This document shows positions 57,040-64,000 of a DNA stretch of 64,000 bases, in pieces. The number at the start of each line of letters is the position of its first letter. Position 1 is the first letter of the stretch. The DNA comes from Megamerina dolium (Eukaryota > Arthropoda > Insecta > Diptera > Megamerinidae): positions 48,360,140 to 48,424,139 of the forward strand of contig OY978526.1 of the NCBI GenBank assembly GCA_963854835.1. Reading direction: 5' to 3'. The notes under the pieces are model-generated. The model was not told where the DNA came from. It did no database searches and saw only the letters and a list, made by a program, of their open reading frames with translations. Made by a program: the position numbers and the translations under genes.

Positions 57040-57925
57040 GGGTGCCGTAGTTCAGTGGTTAGTGTGCTGGCCTTCTGATCTGTAATAGCCTAGACAGACG
57101 GCAGCCTAATTCCGGATTACCGAGTTAATTCGAATTAACTCGGGCATTAACTGCAGCTAATCCGCATAAACTCTATGAGTTAATTCTCAAAATAAAAGAG
57201 GTTTAGGGCAATTTGCTATGGCAACACTGCTGAAAATTGTCTATTGTGAATTTTTCTCCATCCATTTTACAAAATATTAGGTGTGTTCGCTAACAAAAAA
57301 CTTTCAACAATTAACAATTTTCAACATGAAAAGTGTAGGCGAACAAATAAATCCAGCTGTCAATTACGAACGGTGAATGTCAATTTACAAGTTTCTGATA
57401 GTTTTCAGTTCACGTACTTCTTGTAGATTTTCTCATATCGAGAGTGATAGACGACAGAAATTGATAGTGATAGTAATGTAAGTGGACAGACCTAATAAAA
57501 CAGCAATCAGCCGTTTAGTTAATCCGCAATACTGCCGTCTGTCAGGTTATTATTTTATTCGGATTAAGTGCGCCGGTAATCCGGAATTAGGCTGCCGTCT
57601 GTCTAGGCTATAAGTCGTCGGTTCAATCCCCGGCTGAAGCATAAGAAATTTAGTATCGAAAAAATTTTTCATTCGATCGGCAAACACCTGTCGGCGAGCA
57701 ATTATTGGCAATTCTTCCGTCAGTAACGATTTGTATTGGAAACGCTTCTAAAAATTCTGTGACAAAACTCAGAAAAAGTGATGTCTCAAGAGTTCTGCCG
57801 TTCGGAACCGGCTAAAATAAGTAGGTCCCTTCTAATACTGCCCAAAATTTAACACGCACAACAATAAAGTGGAAGAGAAGCACGGCCAAAGAGCCTTTCG
57901 GGACTTATAAGTGCCACACATTTAT
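57040..57925 (+). mobile_element. SINE split by a MITE (family S)
   Basis: The head GGGTGCCGTAGTTCAGTGG to GATCTGTAA (57040-57085) and the remainder from about 57611 (GTCGTCGGTTCAATCCCCGG onward) are one SINE. It is interrupted between its A and B boxes by the element at 57086-57610. Confidence 0.88.
57086..57610 (+). repeat. Harbinger-type MITE nested in a SINE (family P)
   Basis: 525 bp with the TAGCCTAGACAGACGGCAGC ends and a TAA duplication (57083-57085, 57611-57613). Its interior is inverted relative to the 28641 copy. Confidence 0.85.
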
Positions 57926-57946
57926 TTTTTTTTAGGTAGAAAATTT

Positions 57947-58532
57947 TTACCAGATTTTTTCCATATACTTAACCAATTTTGAGCGTAAACGGCATAAATC
58001 TGATATTTCATTTATATTTCCAATTGATTTTTCCAATATATTATTTATCAAATGATTGCAGTTTAAATGGTTGTAAGAACGAAAAGCTGCAATAATGTTG
58101 GATCCTCCATCTGTTACTATAATTGCCTTGATGGACAGCTCGCAATTAAATTCTTGTAGTAATCCCTTTACTTTCATTTTACATTGGATTTAAAAAACTA
58201 GGAATGTTCGCTATAACGATACTTACGTGTACATTTTTCTGCATTCATAGATTTAAGTCCTAGCAGTCGCTTCACTAAATACCACCCTTTACAAAATGAA
58301 ATATTACAGCAATGTATGTTTCTTTTAAGAAATGATTGGTCCAAAGATCAGTGGTAATTCCAAAACCAATATCTCGTATTGATTTAATTCCTAACTTAGT
58401 TTTTTCAAAATAAATTTTATACCGTTTAGCAATATTTCTCGATATAGTTGTAGGGTGCGGTAGTAGATTATCAATGTCAACAAATTTTGCTCCAATACTT
58501 ATAACATCTACTACTATTACAATGTCTACCAT
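57947..58532 (-). pseudogene. hAT transposase fragments
   Basis: The minus-strand piece at 58532-58275 has PHPTTISRNIAKRYKIYF and FGITTDLWTNHFLKETYIAV (the hAT block with the first catalytic Asp). The piece at 58177-57947 has IIVTDGGSNIIAAFRSYNHL and CNHLINNILEKS. A frame change between them and the missing ends show a decayed copy. Confidence 0.72.
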
Positions 58533-58993
58533 TCACTATACATCATAGAGTGAGGATGCCTACCATTTTATTTTTAGTGTCTTGATCAACTTGCAATTTT
58601 TCAACTGATTCTGGCAAAGAGCTCTAAAATGCAGCATTTATGTTAAATTAAATTGGAAGTGTTACTGTTGTTATATTTATAAACATTGAACTAAATTTGG
58701 AATGTTCTAATTTTTTCATTTTTAATGGTCCCAAAGGTATACTTTGCTTCTACCTCGTTTAGTGTCAATTTTATAATTCCCATTTTGCAGTAGTATTTTT
58801 TATTGACTGTTATGTTTAAATATTCATATAAAATGTAAAAATATGTATATGAATTTATCAAAGTATACCAACAAATCCTACGTCAATTAAATCTGCTATA
58901 ATATGCAAAATCCTAATCCAACTAAACTCTATATCCTACAGCACGAATGACCATTTTCATCTTAATAAGCAAAAACAGAAATAAAACAGATAA
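58533..58993. other. No gene seen
   Basis: AT-rich DNA between the hAT relic and the mariner. The minus-strand upstream part of the hAT element may extend here in unreadable form. Confidence 0.35.
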
Positions 58994-58995
58994 TA

Positions 58996-60235
58996 CGAGG
59001 GCGGTCCAAGAACTACCCGACTTGACATATAGATGGCAGTAGTTTGAAAAAAATTATTTTGGTGAAAAGTGGCAACCTTATAAAACATATGTTTTATGTT
59101 TCAAGGCGTCACGTTGTTTAGTATTTTTTTTTCGGGCCATCGAAAGTTAACTACCTCGGTTAATTCGTAAACATGGAAAAAATTGGTCACTGTTATATAA
59201 TTCAGTACTTTCATTTGAAAGGTATCCGTCCAACGATTATTAAAGCTGAACTATATTCTACTCTGGGGGAATCTGCTAATTCGTTTATAACCATAAAATA
59301 TTGGGTGGCAGAGTTTAAACGAGGTCGTACGAGCAGCTAAGATGAACACCGTAGTGGTTGACCAATTGATGTGGCCACGCCAGAAACGGTTAAGAAAATC
59401 CAAATAATGGTATTGGATGATCGCCAGCGTGAGCTAGGTGAAATTACAGGCATTTCAAAAAGTGCTATACATCGTATATTGACTCAAATTTGGAGATGAG
59501 AAAGCTGTGTGCAAGATGGGTGCCGCGTTTGCTTACAATAGAACAAAAACAATATCGTGAAGATGTTTCTATAGAGTGTTTGGCGATGTTTCATAGAAAT
59601 AAAGCCGAGTTTTTGTGTCGATTCGTAATTATGGATGAGACAATTAACACCTGAGACAAAGGAGCAGTCAAAACAGTGGACTGAAAGGGGAGAATGGTGT
59701 CCAAAGAAGGCGAAGACAGTTGCGTCTGTTTTTTGGGATGCACGTGGGATAATTTTTATTAATTACCTTCAAAACAAAAAACAATCAACGGCTAGTATTG
59801 TGTTTATTTGTTGCAGCGTTTATGTGATGAAATTAAGGAAAAAAGGCCGCGTTTGGCGAAAAAGAAAGTGTTGTTTCATCAAGACAATGCACTAGTCCAC
59901 ACATCCGCTATGTATTGCGATGACCAAAATCAATAAGTTAAAATTCGAATTGCTTCAGCATGCACCTTATTCGCCAGATTTAGCTCCCTCGGATTATTGT
60001 CTATTTCCAAATTAAAAAAATGGCTTGGTGGAAGATTTGCAAACAATGAAGAGGTTGAGTCTGCGTTAAATGACTTTTTTAATGAGCTAGAATACTACAA
60101 ATAGGATACCGAAGCTACAGAATATCGCTGGGAAAAGTGTATAAGCTAAAAAGAGATTATGTTGAGAAATAAAGAAAACATTTCCCAAATTTGTTGTTTT
60201 CTTTGTTAGGTCGGGTAGTTCTGGGACCATCCTTG
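58996..60235 (+). mobile_element. Mariner element, complete ends, dead gene
   Basis: 1,240 bp between TA dinucleotides. Ends CGAGGGCGGTCCAAGAACTA and (complement) CAAGGATGGTCCCAGAACTA are inverted copies. The reading frame from ATG 59173 (MEKIGHCYIIQYFHLKGIRP) is broken by stops, but LTPETKEQSKQWTERGEW, VLFHQDNA and YSPDLAPSDYCLF-type pieces follow in order. Confidence 0.88.
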
Positions 60236-60556
60236 TACAACATAAAATAAACGGTACTTAGTACAAAGAAAACCAACAAGTAACCAACAAAAACTATAGA
60301 TGGCTCTCTCAATTATTCGTTTATTTGAGCAGAAAAAAGCAAAACAGATAATATCGAAATTAATGTATGGAATATTTCTTGTACAAGAAATATGTAGAAA
60401 CAAATGTGCCTAATCTTTTACTCTCGCTCATTCTCATTCTCTTTCGATATGCTTTGTAAATATTCTACATGTTTTGAGAGTAAAGAGAATGATCCGAAAT
60501 TCAAATACATTCTTGCTGTCAATGTCAAAACGTTAGTTAAAGTCTACATTTTCATC

Positions 60557-61274
60557 ATGGTAAAGTTCACGAACCAGCAACGTTTGGAAATTACTAAAAA
60601 TTACTACCGAAATTCTGAGTCGGTGGTCGCAACCTGAAGAGCGAAAAATCATCTTCAGCGATGAAGCTCATTTCTGGCTCAATGGCTTTGTCAATAACCA
60701 AAATATGCGTTATTGATCAGCAACAAACCCACAAGTGCTTCTTGGGACACCGTTGCACCGGCAAAAAGTTACTGTTTGGTGCGATTTTCATGCCGGAGGT
60801 GTGATTGAGCCGTATTTTTTCGTGGATGAAAACAACCGTCATTTTACCGTCAATGTGCTATCGTGCAATCGTGCTATGTTGGAAGATTATTTGTGGCCAG
60901 AATTGGATGAACTTGACATCAGCGATATGTGGTTTTAACAAGACGGTGCCACTAGCTACACAGCACACATCACAATCGATTTATTGCAAGGCAAATTCGG
61001 TGAACGTGTTATCTCGAGAAATAGTCCGGTCGAATGGCCGCCTCGTTCATGCGATCTAACACCATTAGATTTCTTTTTATTGGGCTTTATCAAGTCACTG
61101 GTCTATGCCAACAAGCCAACAACTTTAGATGAACTCAAAGACAACATCCAACGCGAAATTGCTTTCGTTCCGGTCGAAATGTGTGCTAGAGTGGTGGAAA
61201 ATTGGGTCCAAAGAATCGACCGCTGTAAACGGGTTCGTGGTGGTCATATAACCGAAATCGAATTTCATTCATAA
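60557..61274 (+). pseudogene. Mariner/Tc1-superfamily transposase, internally deleted
   Basis: The N-terminal 26 codons from 60557 (MVKFTNQQRLEITKNYYRNS) join after a deletion to the catalytic part: TVWCDFHAGGVIEPYFF, LWPELDELDISDMWF, a TAA where Q is expected, QDGATSYTAHIT, RNSPVEWPPRSCDLTPLDFF and RVRGGHITEIEFHS. The DG and DLTPLD blocks mark the acidic triad of the long-spaced mariner relatives common in insects. It is non-functional. Confidence 0.75.
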
Positions 61275-61786
61275 AATGTAATGCTTGCAATATATCCACA
61301 ATAAGTTTGAACTCAATATCTCAAATATTTCTGTATTTTATTAATAGATAAAATTGTTATGTCCCTAATGGAAAACCGTTTATGAGAAAATGCATTCATA
61401 AAATAATTAATTATATTGAAGTTAAATCAGGCGTTTTCAAACCTAAATAATATATGAATTTAGAAGAGGACAACGGCAAACTATTTCAACATTCTACAAA
61501 AACAGCTTATTGCCGAAATATTGCAAAATCTATTATTCCATAGTGGACTATATCTCACATGTAGCTGTTTTCTCTTCATCAGATGATTTGGATGAACTAA
61601 TGTTCGAATATATATCACGAGAGTCTAACATCCTTATGAGCTGGGCTGCATTCCGATGTTAAAAGGTACTGTAGCTTCGGCGTTCTTCTTCCTTTTAGAA
61701 TACGCAATAAGGTCAGGAAGTTTCGTTTGCAATTTGCAATCTCGAATCTTTTGTGAGCAACGCAATTTCCTCTAATTTTTGGCTTA
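61275..61786. other. No gene seen
   Basis: AT-rich sequence, possibly with the right flank of the preceding element. No clear inverted repeat was located. Confidence 0.35.
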
Positions 61787-62145
61787 AAAAAAAAAATATG
61801 TGGCACTTAAAGCCCCAAAGGGATCATTGGCCGAGCTTCTCTTCCATTACTGTTGTGTGTCTTAAATTTGGACAGTATTAGAAGGGACCTACTTATTTTA
61901 GCCGGTTCCGAACGGCAGAACACTTGTGACATCACTTTTTTTCTGAGCTTTGTCACAGAGTTCTTTTAGAAGCTTTTTCATGGCAAGTTGTTACTGTCGG
62001 AAGATTTGCCAATTGCTTGCCGACAGGTGGGTACCATTCGAAAGAAAAATCTTATCGATATTAAATTTGTTATGCATCAGCCGGTGATTGAACCACGACC
62101 TACAGATCAGAAGGCGAACACACTAACCACTGAGCTACGGCACCC
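61787..62145 (-). mobile_element. Full-length SINE (family S)
   Basis: Reverse orientation: poly-A-like tail complement at 61787, body, then the tRNA-like head ending GGCACCC at 62145. A and B boxes are readable. Confidence 0.85.
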
Positions 62146-62146
62146 A

Positions 62147-62597
62147 GCTTACAGAGACAAAAACTCCGCGCAACACAGCTGACTAACAGAAACGAATGAT
62201 AATGGCGCCACATATGTTAGACCAAACGTTGAGCTATAGCTCCATACCAGGTTTTCAAGGCGTTGTGACTTTAGTCGCTTAAGCCTGAAAGATGACTTAG
62301 TGCAATTGTATTTAATTGTATGCTGCACAACCGAAGTCCGAAAAGTCTGGAGAGCCTGAAGGATGACAAATTTGTCTCTGGCTTACTAGGCTTTGACGCG
62401 TCATCTGACTGTTAACTCATTCGAACATTAGTGCTGGTGAATATGATTATGGTAGTGTTGTAATAGATATCACTTACCATATTTTAAGGGAATGTTACAC
62501 AAACTTCAGACAATAAAACACATCATATTAGTATTTATTATATAAATATTAATATGAAAAAAGTGAACAAAAGTACTGCATCCAATAAAATTAAATG
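62147..62597. other. No gene seen
   Basis: The CAGGTTTTCAAGGCGTTG area (about 62250) resembles the segment at 4490-4510 (CCGGTAAAACCTGGTATGGA) in reverse, so some may be repeat. No frames of note. Confidence 0.35.
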
Positions 62598-62617
62598 TAA
62601 AACATCACTTTTATCGA

Positions 62618-62905
62618 TAATTTATAATTTAATATCGATAAGATTTCTTTCGAATTGGTACCCACCTGTCGGCAAGCAATTGGCAATTCTTCCGACAGTA
62701 ACAACTTGCCATGAAAAAGCTTCTAAAAGAATTCTGTGACAAAGCTCAGAAAAAGTGATGTCACAAGTGTTCTGCCGTTCGGAACCGGCTAAAATAATTA
62801 GGTCCCTTCTAATACTGTCCAAATTTAAGACACACAACAGTAATGGAAGAGAAGCTCGGCCAATGAGCCCTTTGGGGCTTCAAGTGCCACATATTTATTT
62901 ATTTT
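62618..62905 (+). mobile_element. 5'-truncated SINE with 20-bp target duplication (family S)
   Basis: The body begins after the tRNA-like head (TTAATATCGATAAG) and ends ATATTTATTTATTTT. A perfect 20-bp duplication TAAAACATCACTTTTATCGA flanks it (62598-62617, 62906-62925). A few bases at the 5' join are not SINE sequence. Confidence 0.88.
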
Positions 62906-63017
62906 TAAAACATCACTTTTATCGAACTAGCATTTTGAGTCGATATCTCATTTGTCCTCATCCCTAAGAATAGTGATTATAATGAAAATGTTTACAAATA
63001 TTGACTGCGAAAATTCA

Positions 63018-63210
<193 letters not shown>

Positions 63211-63394
63211 AACTACTGGAAAACCTGGTATCGAGCTTCAGCTGTATGCAGCCAGATAGTAATTCTCATAAAAAAATTATGTTCGCTTTGTAACACAGCG
63301 TTGCACTGAATTTATACAATAATTTAGTGCTACTATTGTACAATTGGAAGATTGTGGAATATCGGAAAAAGAACTAGTTTGAAAATAAGAAAAA

Positions 63395-63754
63395 AAAAAA
63401 AATAAATATGTGGCACTTAAAGCCCCAAAGGGCTCATTGGCCGAGCTTCTCTTCCATTACTGTTGTGCGTCTTAAATTTGGAGAGCATTAGAAGGGACCT
63501 ACTTATTTTAGCCGGTTCCGAACGGCAGAACACTTGTGACATCACTTTTTTTCTGAGCTTTGTCACAGAGTTCTTTTAGAAGCTTTTTCATGGCAAGTTG
63601 TTACTGTCGGAAGATTTGCCAATTGCTTGCCGACAGGTGGGTACCATTCGAAAGAAAAATCTTATCGATATTAAATTTGTTATGCATCAGCCGGGGATTG
63701 AACCACGACCTACAGATCAGAAGGTGAACACACTAACCACTGAGCTACGGCACC
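63395..63754 (-). mobile_element. Full-length SINE (family S)
   Basis: Reverse orientation, tail complement (AAAAAAATAAATATG) at left and tRNA-like head ending GGCACC at 63754. A TAAGAAAA-type duplication appears on both sides. Very similar to the 61787 copy. Confidence 0.85.
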
Positions 63755-64000
63755 TAAGAAAAGGCTAGAAAAAAGCTACGAAAATATGACAAAAAATGTA
63801 GATCTAGCCTTACAAAGGCTAAAATGGCAACACTTAACATTAAGAATGCATACAAAGGAGTTCGCATGTCGCCGAGAAATGTTTTTGTTCGTGTAAACGC
63901 GAACGAAACATCAAAAGAAAATTGAAAATGTTTTTCATTCAAATGTTGTAGCTTATAAACCGGGACTATGTGATAGAAAATGATGGCAAACATTTTACTA
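63755..64000. other. No gene seen
   Basis: Short terminal stretch with no splice-bounded frame. The last His2Av exon is not here. Confidence 0.4.

Overview
This window is eukaryotic nuclear DNA, almost certainly from a fly (Diptera). Its genes have spliceosomal introns with GT...AG borders. The host genes recognised are a Lerp-type lysosomal receptor, Integrator subunit 12, a ballchen-type VRK kinase and the H2A.Z/H2Av histone, and a COI-derived nuclear mitochondrial fragment is read with the invertebrate mitochondrial code. The rest is AT-rich and packed with insect transposon families (mariner, Bari- and Minos-like Tc1, Ty3/gypsy, CsRn1-type, errantivirus-like, jockey-like, tRNA-derived SINEs and several MITE families). 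IntS12, VRK/ball and His2Av are, from memory, close neighbours in Drosophila, so a higher fly such as a tephritid is my best guess. The species is inferred.

Layout. 1-5.4 kb: the 5' half of a minus-strand Lerp-like gene (signal-peptide exon at 5290-5385, eight exons in view, running off the left edge). A small secreted-peptide gene candidate lies on the opposite strand in intron 1 and a Tc1 relic in intron 4. 5.4-7.6 kb: intergenic DNA and small inverted-repeat elements. 7.65-13.6 kb: a complete Ty3/gypsy retrotransposon with apparently identical 438-bp LTRs, a 4-bp target duplication, a SAP-domain Gag and a textbook-looking -1 frameshift cassette. 13.6-15.9 kb: a 5'-truncated jockey-like element. 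16-17.8 kb: a minus-strand MADF-domain gene with a dead mariner in its intron and a reading-frame problem. 18-23.7 kb: SINE, LTR pieces, a Bari-like Tc1, a solo LTR, a copia-type gag relic, an unnamed long-TIR element and a mariner. 24-28.1 kb: a CsRn1-type gypsy element on the minus strand, lacking its 5' LTR. It abuts a fragment of what looks like Nup133. 28.6-30.3 kb: MITEs, including three in a row just upstream of IntS12.

30.4-34.2 kb is the host core: IntS12 (plus) and VRK/ball (minus), tail to tail. 34.6-51.2 kb is a transposon thicket: MITEs, TA microsatellites with two Tc1 elements between or beside them, an errantivirus-like gag/protease fragment, two decayed relatives of the 7.65-kb gypsy element joined head to head, SINEs and hairpin-ended repeats. 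His2Av starts at 51350 on the plus strand. Its first three coding exons are present, and the C-terminal exon is not in the remaining 12 kb, so intron 3 appears to be huge. It is filled by SINEs, a TA-flanked MITE, a non-LTR relic, a SINE split by a Harbinger-type MITE, hAT and mariner relics, and a COI-derived NUMT.

I see no operon, CRISPR array or other prokaryote-type system. The most checkable unusual items are the GTTAAAC/stop/stem-loop frameshift module between gag and pol, the same A6 reading-frame break at the homologous codon in two unrelated Tc1 transposases, and the nested TATA-driven secreted peptide gene.
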